Below, piece after piece: positions 15,715-25,207 of a stretch of 64,000 nucleotides of DNA. A program made the translations under genes and the position numbers. The notes under the pieces were generated by a model. It was not told where the DNA came from. It worked only from the letters and a program-made list of their open reading frames with translations, and did no database searches. Position 1 is the stretch's first letter; each line of letters starts with the position of its first letter. Origin of the DNA: Balneolaceae bacterium (GTDB lineage: Bacteria; Bacteroidota; Rhodothermia; Balneolales; Balneolaceae); assembly GCA_017795005.1 (NCBI GenBank), contig CP051242.1, forward strand, positions 2,256,976 through 2,320,975, in the 5' to 3' direction.

Positions 15715-18700
15715 TTGAACTCCTCATCAATCGATCCACCTGTTTAATTACATCAAAATTTGGCTTTTCAAAGAAAACTCCACTTCCTTTCTGATTTCTT
15801 TCTATTCCCCGAAGAAATAAATAAATCACTCCTCCAAAATGGGTTTCATAGTTATAATCATTCGCTTGCTGAGTGAGAAACCGATGTAGTGCTACCGTAT
15901 AGATATGGTACTGCAAATCATAATTTGAATGATATATTTCTTCTTTTAGCCTTGTATAACTGTAGTCCTCCTGATTATCTCCCAGGAAATTAGATTTATA
16001 ATCCAGGATGAAGTATTTGCCTTCGTATTTAAAAATCAGGTCAATAAAACCTTTCATATATCCATCAATGGATTCGTAATAATCTGTCATTTCTTGACCA
16101 CGAATGATGGATAAAAGCTTATGAGCAGAAATTGCATCTACCGGAAAATGAAATTCCATTTCCACCAAATAATTCCCCTTCTTTAAACAAGCTAGCTGGA
16201 AGTCAGAAAAAAGCACATGTGATATTGAATCTTCGATAAGTGCTTCTACCGTTTGCTTCCATTGATCTTCAAAGCCTAATCGATGTAGTTCAGATTCAAC
16301 TACAACTGGTACAGTCGAGAGATCTGCAAAATCGACCTCTTCAAAAACAGTATGTAGTAATGTTCCAGTTTTAGCACCTTTTGGAAGGCTAAACCTTGAA
16401 TTAATTCCATTGGTCAAAAGCTCCGTATCAGACTGATTGATTTCATCATAATCAAAAGCATAATCATCCAGAGTTGAACGCTCATCCGTCAACATACCTG
16501 ATAGCGCTGAAAAACTTGTAATACTCCGGATTTTATCAAGACCTTTTCTATTGAAGGTCTTTGCAGCTGGGATTAAGGGCTTTTCATTTTGTAAAAAGGA
16601 AACATTGTTAGTTTCCAATGCAGCTTCTCTCACTTCTATTACCGACTCTTTTTCTAAAGATTGAATCCCCTCAAGCACTTTAAAACTTTCCTTGGGATGT
16701 AATCTTTTATACTTATTAGAATCATTGAACAGTTTATCCTCTATTCTCTTCTCTACAATTTCAACACCCTCAGAAAGTACCGCCAGTGAAGAAAGTTCAC
16801 TACCTGATTCTTCAAGCACATACACAAAACATGCAGACTTTGCCCTTGTAAGTGCCACATAGTTTAAGCGTATTTCCTCAGCAAGATCTTCTTTAACTTT
16901 CTTAAGCCTGTTTTCCTTTCTTTGAGGATCAATTGTACCCAGATCCAGATAGGTTTCTCCTGAATCATAAAAAGAAAAAGGGTTTTCATCTTTTATTTCG
17001 ATGCCTTTCCAAAGATAAGGACAAAATACTACAGGATATTCTAATCCCTTACTTGAATGTACCGTAACAATTTGAACCAAATCGTCATCACTCTCTAATC
17101 GTACCAACTCTTCGTCGTTGCCGTTAGATGAATCAGATTGTTTATTGAGGAGATATCTTAACAGTCCGGAAGGTGTATATTGGTGCTCAGTATCAGCTTT
17201 TTTAAGTAATTCTATGATATGCTGAACATTAGTAATTCTCCGTTCAGAATTTTCAAAGGTTGATAATTTCTGTTCTACATTAAATGCTTGAATCAGTTCT
17301 TCTATCATGACAGAAAAACTTTTGGTGCGCCAGGTTTTATTTAGCTTCAAAAATTGATCGTATGCCTTCGACCAGCCAGTTTCATCTTCAAGTAAGGATG
17401 AAATATCAGAAGCGGTAAACCCAATTGTTTGTGTTGATAGAGCGGCCCGGATTTGATCCTCAAAAGTTACATCCGCTACTGCACTAAGTATTAGATAAAG
17501 TTCTTCTGATTCCGGTGTTTTAAAAACAGAGCTTCTTGTTCTTAGAATACTTTTAACACCTACATTCGTTAAACTGGCCTGCATTTCTGAGGCTTGTAAA
17601 TGTTTACTGACCAGAATGGCTATGTCTCCCGGTTTTACTTTCTTTCCTTCAATTTGGTAATTATCAGATAGTAACCGTACTACTTCGGATGCCACTGAAT
17701 CAGAAATAGCCTTACGCATATCTCCTGCACGGTTTGAGTCGGGTGATAATTTCAACAATTGAAGCGGTGTTATCCTTTTTGAGTCTAACTCAAGAAATGA
17801 AACTTCAGGATCGCGTGAATCAGGAAAACTAACGGGGTTAAAATCTACTTCATCCATCAGGAAGATGTTTTCCTGATTTGAAAAAAGTGTGTTAACTGCA
17901 TCAATTATTACCGGATTTGAACGATAATTGTCTTCCAACAGATACACCTGTTCTGGATGGGCATCCTTCTTTGCTTCGATATAAGTATGAATATCAGCAC
18001 CCCGGAAACTATAAATGGCCTGCTTTGGATCGCCAATCATAAACAAAGCGGTGGATTCTGAATCAGTATAAACCGGTTTGAAAATTGAATACTGAATCGG
18101 ATCGGTATCCTGAAACTCATCTATTAAGGCAACCGGATATTTTGATCTTAGAATTTTGATAAAATCAGACTCTTTATCCTGAATTTGAGTAGCTACCATA
18201 GACAACAAATCATCGTAATTAAGCACTTCTAAACGTGTTTTTTCTGAATCAAATTCATTTATAATTGTTGAAATGGCATTCTTAATTAAAGAACTACTCA
18301 GGTGTTTAAATGGCTCCAAAGAATCCAAATAGGCGTTTACATGGCTTACAAATTCAAAGTGTGGTGGAGTATTATTCTGCTTCACCCAGTCTTCAGTATC
18401 CCCGCTGAATAATTTAATTTTATGAAATGGTAAAAGTGGCACTATATCTGATGAAAGCCACTTAGAAAACTCTTCGATATATCGATAAAAATAAGACTTC
18501 TTATATTGTTGGCCATTCATCACTCCACTTTCAAATAATGAAATCAGTGATTGTTTTTCTTTCTCAAACACCTCTTTGATACTGTTAAAAGCCTTTTTAG
18601 CCTTCTCAAACTTATCTTCTAGTTTGGATATTTCCTTGGTTTCCGGAATTAGTACTGAATAGTTCTTTTTAATTTTTGCTTCACAATAACTTCTGAGTTT

Positions 18701-19246
18701 ATCGGGGTTCAAACCAGATTCTACTACAAAATACTGAAGGGATTGTACGTACTCAGAATCATTTGTCTTGAAGAAATTTCTCCAATAATTATCTATTACT
18801 TCCTGAAGTAGTGCCGTATCATCTGTCAATACTTCGAAGTCAGGTGAGATATTAAAAGTAAGTGCATTTTCACGGATTAACTGCTGACAAAAACCATGAA
18901 TGGTTGAAATTTCTGCCTCATCAAATTCATATAGGGCTTTTTTCAATAATGGTATCGCAGATTTATCGTATTGTTTAGAAAGTCCTGAAAGGAATTCATC
19001 ATTACTACTTCCTTTCTCAAGTACTTCAATGGAGTCTTTTATCCTATTTCTTAATCTGGTTTTTAATTCTGCTGTAGCTGCATTAGTAAAGGTCAATACC
19101 AAAATATTGCCGGGCATCAGCTTCTTCTCAAGAATTGTCCGAATGTAAAGTGAAGCAATATTATAGGTTTTTCCTGTACCTGCCCCTGCTTCTACAAGAC
19201 TTACTCCTTTTATTGGCGCTTCAAAAATGTTGAGTTTTTTAGCCAC
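15707..19246 (-). CDS. recB: Exodeoxyribonuclease V subunit beta (RecB helicase-nuclease)
   Basis: 1179 residues. UvrD-type SF1A helicase motifs are clear: EAGAGTGKTYNIA (residues 17-29), LTFTNAATAEL, VALIDEFQDTDP, GDPKQAIYSFRGAD, VTVHSSKGLEYPVV and VALTRAK. The C-terminal RecB nuclease domain follows, with MEFHFPVD and the metal-binding MKGFIDLIFKYEGKYFILDYKSN region (Asp ... Asp-Tyr-Lys). It is the 3'-to-5' motor and only nuclease of RecBCD. Start is GTG, sharing one base with the recC stop (TAGTG), so the two are translationally coupled. Confidence 0.95.
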   Translation of the reverse strand: MAKKLNIFEAPIKGVSLVEAGAGTGKTYNIASLYIRTILEKKLMPGNILVLTFTNAATAELKTRLRNRIKDSIEVLEKGSSNDEFLSGLSKQYDKSAIPLLKKALYEFDEAEISTIHGFCQQLIRENALTFNISPDFEVLTDDTALLQEVIDNYWRNFFKTNDSEYVQSLQYFVVESGLNPDKLRSYCEAKIKKNYSVLIPETKEISKLEDKFEKAKKAFNSIKEVFEKEKQSLISLFESGVMNGQQYKKSYFYRYIEEFSKWLSSDIVPLLPFHKIKLFSGDTEDWVKQNNTPPHFEFVSHVNAYLDSLEPFKHLSSSLIKNAISTIINEFDSEKTRLEVLNYDDLLSMVATQIQDKESDFIKILRSKYPVALIDEFQDTDPIQYSIFKPVYTDSESTALFMIGDPKQAIYSFRGADIHTYIEAKKDAHPEQVYLLEDNYRSNPVIIDAVNTLFSNQENIFLMDEVDFNPVSFPDSRDPEVSFLELDSKRITPLQLLKLSPDSNRAGDMRKAISDSVASEVVRLLSDNYQIEGKKVKPGDIAILVSKHLQASEMQASLTNVGVKSILRTRSSVFKTPESEELYLILSAVADVTFEDQIRAALSTQTIGFTASDISSLLEDETGWSKAYDQFLKLNKTWRTKSFSVMIEELIQAFNVEQKLSTFENSERRITNVQHIIELLKKADTEHQYTPSGLLRYLLNKQSDSSNGNDEELVRLESDDDLVQIVTVHSSKGLEYPVVFCPYLWKGIEIKDENPFSFYDSGETYLDLGTIDPQRKENRLKKVKEDLAEEIRLNYVALTRAKSACFVYVLEESGSELSSLAVLSEGVEIVEKRIEDKLFNDSNKYKRLHPKESFKVLEGIQSLEKESVIEVREAALETNNVSFLQNEKPLIPAAKTFNRKGLDKIRSITSFSALSGMLTDERSTLDDYAFDYDEINQSDTELLTNGINSRFSLPKGAKTGTLLHTVFEEVDFADLSTVPVVVESELHRLGFEDQWKQTVEALIEDSISHVLFSDFQLACLKKGNYLVEMEFHFPVDAISAHKLLSIIRGQEMTDYYESIDGYMKGFIDLIFKYEGKYFILDYKSNFLGDNQEDYSYTRLKEEIYHSNYDLQYHIYTVALHRFLTQQANDYNYETHFGGVIYLFLRGIERNQKGSGVFFEKPNFDVIKQVDRLMRSSNE

Positions 19247-22200
19247 TATTTAACACTCACTTTAGATTTAAATACCGGCTCCCAGAATTCTAAGGCTCTT
19301 TTTTTAAATGCATCAGACTCAATCGAATTTTTACTGTTCCAGATCAAATTTATATAAAAATCACCTTCCTCTCCACTCACCCTTTCGTCACTAATCCATT
19401 CTTTATAAGCTGATTTTGTAGCTTCATCTTCGCCTTTGCCGGCATTTATTTTTTGAGCATAAGCAAAAGAAGTTTTCACAAAAAAAGTGAGCGACTCTTC
19501 ACTTCTATCTGCTTCTATAAACCAATTAATCAAGGCACTTAATATCGAAAAAGAAGCTTCTGGAGGTTTTAAAAATTGCTTATGAACTTTCCCATCATCA
19601 CTTGTTATAAACAAGGTTCCTTTGTAATCAATATTTTCGCATGAAAGAATGAGATGTTCAATCCAAAGTTGAGCAAGATCTTTCGGACGACTTTTCCCCA
19701 TCCTCCAAATTACTCTTTGATCCCCTTGTACTCCTCCAATATTACCATATAATTCTACATCATCTATTTTCAATGAGCATTGAATTATGTCGCTCTCATT
19801 GTCTTTGAACTCTTGTATTTCACTTAGAAGTTCTTTCACTTCATGTGATTTCTGTGAAAATATTACTGAGCCGGGAACCCCTTTAGGAATCATTCCTGCT
19901 TTATCAATAAAATCTAACGCCTTTACTTCGTTTAAACCCTTTTGGTAGGCTTCTAAAAGTGTATTATTAAGTTTCCATTTGGAAAGTCCACCAATTGTAA
20001 ATAACTCCCGGTCTGAAAGTTCATCTTCTCTGTATCCTCCCGAGATTGATAAAAAATGCTGCAATACATATTTGTTTGGATGAGAACAGAAATCAATTAA
20101 TTCTGATACATGAATTCTTTCCGGTTTTTCCTTTCTCTTTAAATCTCCGGATTTCAGAAACTCCTGTTCTAACATACCCGAATTGATTAGCCGGGCTATC
20201 TCCTGTCTTTGAATAGAATAACTTTCAGCATTAATAAAGTAATCGGGATTAAAGCCATGAAGTTTCTCCTTTTGAATAAGGATTTCAGATCCAGTTTCTG
20301 AAGCTATATCCATCAATTTTTGAAGTAAAACCGAAGGAAGTTTTTCGTTTTCTGAATATAAATCCTGACCAACAAAACTAATGTATAAATGGTCTGAAGT
20401 TGAATGTAGCACCTCAAGAAATAAAAGAGCATCATCCTCTTTTGTTATTCTGTCTCCAGGTTTAGAATCGTTTTGAATCAAATCAAAAGTGGGACGATCC
20501 GGGTTTCTTGGAAACACAGATTCATTCATTCCTAAAATTGCTACATATTTAAAAGGGATCCCCCTATATGGGATGTAAGAACTAATAACTACTCCATGAC
20601 CAAACCCGCTTGAAGTCGCCTGAATATCTCCCAATTGACTTAATATCCAGTTATAAATGATAGCAAAATCTACTTCCTTCGTTACTTCACTTAGTGATAG
20701 AGCTTCTTTTAACCGATCCAATGTCGAGAAAAGAGATGTGTTATTTGAACTAATCAGACTAAAAGCAGCCCTTGTAAATACATCCATCCATAATTCAGGA
20801 CTTCTTGCCTTTCTAAACTCAGCTCTTAATTCAATAAGCTGATGTATTAAAGATGATAGCTTTGAGGCAAGTTCCAGTTGATCGGTTGTTGAAACGGAAT
20901 CAAATGGTATGAATTCACCAAAAGAATCAAAAGCTTCAGGTTCAGTGATATAGCCACTAATTAGAGCATTTGAAAGCTTTTTCAGAGAGAACTCAGAATC
21001 ATCGTCGTCTAATCCCCAAAAGATATTATTCTGGCTAATCCAACTCTTTATAACTGAAAGTTCTTCTTCATCAAGACTAAACTTCTCCCGAATTCCTTCA
21101 AGCTCGATAAAGTCAATGAAATCATTTGCTTTAACTTTACTCTTACTCAGTTCCAGAAACTTTTTGAATGCAATGATATCTGAAGCAGAAAATAAACCTG
21201 GCACATAAGCTGGAATGGTTGGTCCGTCATTATTAGAATTGAATACACTTTGTATAAGCGGAGCATATTCTTTTATCTCCGGAACCATTACCAGGATATC
21301 TTCAGGATAAATAGAGTTGTCCGATTCCAGCATACTAAGAAGCTGATCTTTCAAAGTTTCAACTTCCCTTTTGGGACTGTGACAGGAATGAATTTCAATA
21401 AGGGTATTCGTGTTAACTTGCTTTAAAATTTTTGAAAAAATACTTCTATCACTATTACTCTCTAAGTCAATAATTTCAATCTCATCGGGTCTCAGAAACT
21501 CTGAAATCAAATTCTCTGAATTCAATTTTGGCCTACTCCATTCTTCATTCACAGAACTCCAACCTTCACTAAAAAGGTTATTGAAATCTGTATCTAAAGT
21601 GACGCTATAATAGTTTATATCAATCTGTTGAGATAAAAGAGAAAGTAGCTCCGCAAACGGTTTTGAAAACTGAGACAAACCAAAACAGGTTATTTCGGGA
21701 ATTAAGAACTCTTCAGCAATATTCTCTTCTTTTATTCTTTGAAAAAGTTGCCTATAAACAAATCCACGATCCGGCACTTCACTTATTATAGAAATGCGGT
21801 CTTGTATTTCTCTCCAAATCCATAGTTGCCAGAACTCCTGAGTATTTTTTGTACTTAACGTACCTTGTTTCCATCCTTCTGTCATTTCAGGCCGGTATAC
21901 CTGATAAAGATCAAACACATCCGCAAGCTGAACAGAAAAACGATAGGCTTGCATTTCATTTTTAACCTCAGGGAAGCCTTGTATTCTCCTGAAAACTTGA
22001 GGATCTGTATCCGTCAAAAAATCAAGAATTATCCATTGTAAGGGAAGCCGGTCACCGGGCAGGATTTTAGGAGTATCAGGATAGAAATTTCTAAACAACT
22101 TCCATATTAATTCTGAAGGAAGGATAAACTCAAAATTTGCTGCTATCCCCGAGTTTGCAGCTACCTGTAAGGTAAGCCATTGTTGAGCTTCCTTGTTTTG

Positions 22201-22311
22201 AATAACCACCCAATTTTTTTGAAATGGATGGTTTAGTTTATTTTCAGAAACATGCCTTGAAAAGGTTTCTGCAAGTTTAAATAAAGAATCAGATTTATAC
22301 TGAAAAAACAT
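19246..22311 (-). CDS. recC: Exodeoxyribonuclease V subunit gamma (RecC)
   Basis: 1021 residues. RecC hallmarks are present: the N-terminal FQKNWVVIQNKEAQQWLTL, AANFEFILPSELIWKLF, IHSCHSPKREVETL, ILVMVPEIKEYAPLI, and later GVVISSYIPYRGIPFKYVAILGMNE and FPRNPDRPTFDLI. RecC is a catalytically dead helicase that splits the DNA strands and reads Chi. The presence of RecBCD rather than AddAB is notable for this phylogenetic area. ATG at 22311, 64 bp after the small RHH-like gene on the same strand. Confidence 0.93.
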   Translation of the reverse strand: MFFQYKSDSLFKLAETFSRHVSENKLNHPFQKNWVVIQNKEAQQWLTLQVAANSGIAANFEFILPSELIWKLFRNFYPDTPKILPGDRLPLQWIILDFLTDTDPQVFRRIQGFPEVKNEMQAYRFSVQLADVFDLYQVYRPEMTEGWKQGTLSTKNTQEFWQLWIWREIQDRISIISEVPDRGFVYRQLFQRIKEENIAEEFLIPEITCFGLSQFSKPFAELLSLLSQQIDINYYSVTLDTDFNNLFSEGWSSVNEEWSRPKLNSENLISEFLRPDEIEIIDLESNSDRSIFSKILKQVNTNTLIEIHSCHSPKREVETLKDQLLSMLESDNSIYPEDILVMVPEIKEYAPLIQSVFNSNNDGPTIPAYVPGLFSASDIIAFKKFLELSKSKVKANDFIDFIELEGIREKFSLDEEELSVIKSWISQNNIFWGLDDDDSEFSLKKLSNALISGYITEPEAFDSFGEFIPFDSVSTTDQLELASKLSSLIHQLIELRAEFRKARSPELWMDVFTRAAFSLISSNNTSLFSTLDRLKEALSLSEVTKEVDFAIIYNWILSQLGDIQATSSGFGHGVVISSYIPYRGIPFKYVAILGMNESVFPRNPDRPTFDLIQNDSKPGDRITKEDDALLFLEVLHSTSDHLYISFVGQDLYSENEKLPSVLLQKLMDIASETGSEILIQKEKLHGFNPDYFINAESYSIQRQEIARLINSGMLEQEFLKSGDLKRKEKPERIHVSELIDFCSHPNKYVLQHFLSISGGYREDELSDRELFTIGGLSKWKLNNTLLEAYQKGLNEVKALDFIDKAGMIPKGVPGSVIFSQKSHEVKELLSEIQEFKDNESDIIQCSLKIDDVELYGNIGGVQGDQRVIWRMGKSRPKDLAQLWIEHLILSCENIDYKGTLFITSDDGKVHKQFLKPPEASFSILSALINWFIEADRSEESLTFFVKTSFAYAQKINAGKGEDEATKSAYKEWISDERVSGEEGDFYINLIWNSKNSIESDAFKKRALEFWEPVFKSKVSVK

Positions 22312-22375
22312 TCGGGTTCCGGCATTAGAAATTGGAAGAGTATACTAAAAATGCCGTCTTGAAAACTGAATAATA

Positions 22376-22627
22376 TTACTTTATCGCTTTTTTGAGCAAC
22401 TCATTAGCCGTGTGAGAATATGAGTCTTCTTTTTCTTTAGCTATTCTTTTTATCTGCTCGATTACTTCTGTTTCCAGATAATAGCTAACTGTTTTCTTCC
22501 TGGAGAAGTTGGAAATCACACCATCCTCACCCGACCCTGATTCGGTTTGTGGTATAAAATCGAATTTTGCATCCGCTAGCGGGCGGTACCCTAATGGATT
22601 ATGCCCCATCGCCGGCTTTTTATTCAT
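22376..22627 (-). CDS. Small ribbon-helix-helix-like protein, ParA partner candidate
   Basis: 83 residues. The N-terminal half is Gly/Pro-rich and probably disordered. The C-terminal 40 residues (KKTVSYYLETEVIEQIKRIAKEK, then SYSHTANELLKKAIK) follow the ribbon-helix-helix pattern: a beta strand, helix, tight turn and helix. It starts 4 bp after the parA stop, the usual place for a ParB-like centromere-binding partner. By analogy with small RHH ParB proteins (ParG, CopG-like) it may bind DNA and stimulate ParA ATPase; its partner site is unknown. Confidence 0.6.
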   Translation of the reverse strand: MNKKPAMGHNPLGYRPLADAKFDFIPQTESGSGEDGVISNFSRKKTVSYYLETEVIEQIKRIAKEKEDSYSHTANELLKKAIK

Positions 22628-22631
22628 TTAC

Positions 22632-23387
22632 TTAATGGCCGTTTTTTATTTCTTTTGCCAACGCTAAATAATCCTGGGCACCATTGCTGTTCCCATCGTA
22701 TTCAAAAATAGTTTTGTGGTGACTTGGGGCCTCTGCTAAAGCAACATTATCTCTGATAATAGTGTTAAACACCTTTTTCCCGAAATAATCCTTGATATGA
22801 CCAACAACTTCTTTATTCAGGTTTTTACGGCTGTCATACAGAGTACAAATTATACCACCAACTTCAAGCTTGGAATTTAATCGTTGCTGTACCACTTTAA
22901 TCAAATCAAGCAACTTCGATAATCCATGTAATGCTAAATACTCTGACTGTAGTACAATAAAAATATCCTCTACCGCGGTAAAAGCATTAAGGGTGAGTAA
23001 CCCCAAATTTGGTGGACAATCGATAAGAACATAGTCGTAGTCGCTGCTTTCTAATTGAGTTAAAAAATTTTTCAAAAGGCTTTCACGGGCAGGCTCATTT
23101 GCCAGTTCAAGTTCTGCACCAGACAATTCCAAAGATGAAGCTATATAATCAAATCCATTATGCTTAATAACTACATCTTCAAGTTTAGTTGAACCCTTAA
23201 GCGCTTGATAAATAGTCTTATCTAACCTTTGAGAGTGCATTCTAAGAGAATAAGTAAGATTAGCCTGGGGATCTAAATCAATAAGAAGAACTTTCTTACC
23301 CAGTTTTGCTAGTCCTGCTCCAACATTAATTGTAGAAGTAGTTTTACCTACCCCACCTTTCTGATTTGTAAAAGCAATTGTCCTCAT
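22632..23387 (-). CDS. ParA-family ATPase (Soj-like)
   Basis: 251 residues with the deviant Walker A KGGVGKTTSTIN (10-21), switch region DLDPQANLT, and DYVLIDCPPNLGLL (motif B). It lacks an N-terminal helix-turn-helix, so it is a type Ib/chromosomal Soj-type enzyme. ParA proteins position DNA or protein cargo by ATP-dependent nucleoid binding. Its downstream neighbour is a small RHH-like protein rather than a classical ParB, and recC follows 64 bp later, so a role in segregation of the whole chromosome is not certain. Confidence 0.88.
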   Translation of the reverse strand: MRTIAFTNQKGGVGKTTSTINVGAGLAKLGKKVLLIDLDPQANLTYSLRMHSQRLDKTIYQALKGSTKLEDVVIKHNGFDYIASSLELSGAELELANEPARESLLKNFLTQLESSDYDYVLIDCPPNLGLLTLNAFTAVEDIFIVLQSEYLALHGLSKLLDLIKVVQQRLNSKLEVGGIICTLYDSRKNLNKEVVGHIKDYFGKKVFNTIIRDNVALAEAPSHHKTIFEYDGNSNGAQDYLALAKEIKNGH

Positions 23388-23688
23388 TATTCCAACTTAG
23401 TAAATGACGTATTTATTTTTTTTAGTAAGAGTTTATTCACCCGATTTGTTACACAATACAATATAATTTTTTCACTAGAAAAGAATATTTAATTAAACTT
23501 TTTTTATATAAGCAATATCTATTTTTATAGTAATTGAGAAGGTTTTATAGTTAATTTTAAAATCATTTTAACGTTACCAATCTTTTTTAGAGAATTTTAT
23601 CAATTTATTTATAACTGAATTCCAATCTTTTTAGATAGCTAACTTCATTATATTTGATGTTTAAAATTCTATTACTATTACGTATTAA
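23388..23688. other. Divergent AT-rich intergenic region with a direct repeat
   Basis: About 300 bp between divergent parA and thioesterase genes. It contains no open frame of note. CCAATCTTTTTAG recurs (about 23577-23590 and 23622-23634), and the AT-rich stretch 23521-23560 has two near-copies of TATAGTTAATT-like sequence. These could be binding sites for the RHH-like protein (a parS-type site), but there are too few copies to be sure. Confidence 0.3.
23649..23656 (+). promoter_or_regulatory. Candidate Bacteroidota-type -7 element for the thioesterase gene
   Basis: TATATTTG fits TAnnTTTG exactly and lies 33 bp before the ATG at 23689. No good -33 TTTG is found at 19-21 bp. Confidence 0.4.
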
Positions 23689-24060
23689 ATGAGATTTTTT
23701 AGCCGAAAACTGATTAAGCCACAAGATTTAAATGCTCACGGCACTTTATTTGGAGGTACTGTACTCAGCTGGATTGATGAAGAAGCTGCCATTTTTGTTC
23801 TTTGTCAACTTGGCAAAGGAAATATTGTGACCAAGTATATGTCTGAGATTAATTTTGTGAATTCGGCTCAATTAGGAGAAGTAATTGAGATTGGTATGGA
23901 AACTGTTAAATTTGGAAGAACTTCTATCACTGTTAAGTGTGAAGTACGTACTAAGTTTGAAAAAAATACTATTATCACAATTGACGAAATAGTATTTGTA
24001 CATTTAGATGAATTTGGGCGACCTAAGCCTCACAATATTACAGAACCAGCTAACGAATAA
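23689..24060 (+). CDS. Acyl-CoA thioesterase, hotdog fold (YciA-like)
   Basis: 123 residues. The N-terminal pattern LIKPQDLNAHGTLFGGTVLSWIDEEAA is the YciA/acyl-CoA hydrolase hotdog signature, with the catalytic-region Asn-x-His-Gly and the long central helix, followed by MSEINFVNSAQLGEVIEIG and GRTSITVKCEV strands. The family cleaves acyl-CoA thioesters to free acid and CoA in the cytoplasm. It is the first gene of a possible unit with the Hpt protein 8 bp downstream. Confidence 0.85.
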   Translation: MRFFSRKLIKPQDLNAHGTLFGGTVLSWIDEEAAIFVLCQLGKGNIVTKYMSEINFVNSAQLGEVIEIGMETVKFGRTSITVKCEVRTKFEKNTIITIDEIVFVHLDEFGRPKPHNITEPANE

Positions 24061-24068
24061 GTTTCATT

Positions 24069-24419
24069 TTGAGTAGTAAAGATAAATTGGTTGATTTTAC
24101 CACCCTCAATGAGATGCTGTATGGAGAAACAGCATATATAAAAGAATTTGCAGAGGCGGCACTGACTTCTTTTGAAGAATTCCGGGAAAATTACTCCTCA
24201 TATCTATTAGATAAAGATGAAGTAAATTTTAGAAAAGCTGGCCATAAAATTAAACCCGTTGCGCAAATGCTTGGTCTTGGATTAATAATTGATGAATATG
24301 AAAAGGCGAAATCATTGATCTGGGATGATAAAAACGAAGATGAATTAAAAGCTTCGTGTGATAAAATGAACTCCATTTGTAATCAAGTACTTGATGAATT
24401 GAAAGAGTTAGCAGAATAG
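24069..24419 (+). CDS. Histidine-phosphotransfer (Hpt) domain protein
   Basis: 116 residues, all helical. The Hpt signature is visible as FRKAGHKIKPVAQMLGL with His59 as the phospho-acceptor; in canonical Hpt proteins this reads AHxLKGxxxxLG. Start appears to be TTG at 24069, 8 bp after the thioesterase stop; the first ATG (residue 15) would remove the first helix. A response regulator and a kinase follow 68 bp downstream. The kinase is a simple, non-hybrid type, so the Hpt protein's true partner is unclear. Confidence 0.65.
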   Translation: MSSKDKLVDFTTLNEMLYGETAYIKEFAEAALTSFEEFRENYSSYLLDKDEVNFRKAGHKIKPVAQMLGLGLIIDEYEKAKSLIWDDKNEDELKASCDKMNSICNQVLDELKELAE

Positions 24420-24487
24420 CTTAAATGTTACTTTTCTGTGATACTTTATACTAATGGAGTAATTAGTTTTTTATTAAAACTAACGTA

Positions 24488-25207
24488 ATGAAAGCTCCCG
24501 TTCACCCTATTCTTATTGTTGAAGATGACGAAGATTTATCAGAACTCATCAAAATTCAATTAACTGATCTCAATTTTTCTGTAGAACAAAGTTTTAACGG
24601 AATACAAGCTTTAGAAAAAGCCCAATCTTCCTCCTATTCGCTCATTATTTTGGATGTAATGCTACCCGGCATGGATGGCTTCGAAATCTGTAAAAAGGTT
24701 AGAGAAGACGATCCCCAAACACCTATTCTAATGCTTACTGCAAAAGCTGAAGAAGTAGATAAAATTATGGGACTTGAATTTGGTGCAGACGACTACCTCA
24801 CTAAACCATTCAGTATCAGGGAATTAACAGCAAGAGTTAAAGCTTTACTGAGAAGGTCTCTTGCAAGCGATCAGTTAAATGATTCCGTTAATGATCATAT
24901 TGAATTTGGTGAGCTTTCGATTTATCCAAATAAAAGAAATATAGTTTTGGGACAAGAACAGCTTGAGTTGACTTCCAAAGAGTTTGATTTACTCCTTCTA
25001 TTTGCAAGCAATCCCGGGCGGGCTTACAGTCGTCAGGATTTGTTAGATATTGTTTGGGGCTATCAATACAGTGGATACAGTCATACTGTAAATTCTCACA
25101 TTAACCGACTAAGAAGTAAAATTGAAAAAGACCCCGCAAATCCAACATTTATAAAAACCGTTTGGGGTGTGGGTTACCGTTTCACTGAAGAACATGAGTT
25201 AGTATGA
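24488..25207 (+). CDS. OmpR/PhoB-family response regulator
   Basis: 239 residues. The receiver domain has the acidic pair ED-D (residues 12-15), phospho-acceptor Asp56 in LIILDVMLPGMDG, a switch Thr in MLTAKAEE and Lys in YLTKPFS. The winged-helix effector follows (about 138-235) with ELTSKEFDLLLLFASNPGRAYSR, SHINRLRSKIE and TVWGVGYRF. It regulates transcription on phosphorylation by the kinase whose ATG overlaps its stop (ATGA), so they form one two-component system. The regulon is unknown. Confidence 0.93.
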   Translation: MKAPVHPILIVEDDEDLSELIKIQLTDLNFSVEQSFNGIQALEKAQSSSYSLIILDVMLPGMDGFEICKKVREDDPQTPILMLTAKAEEVDKIMGLEFGADDYLTKPFSIRELTARVKALLRRSLASDQLNDSVNDHIEFGELSIYPNKRNIVLGQEQLELTSKEFDLLLLFASNPGRAYSRQDLLDIVWGYQYSGYSHTVNSHINRLRSKIEKDPANPTFIKTVWGVGYRFTEEHELV

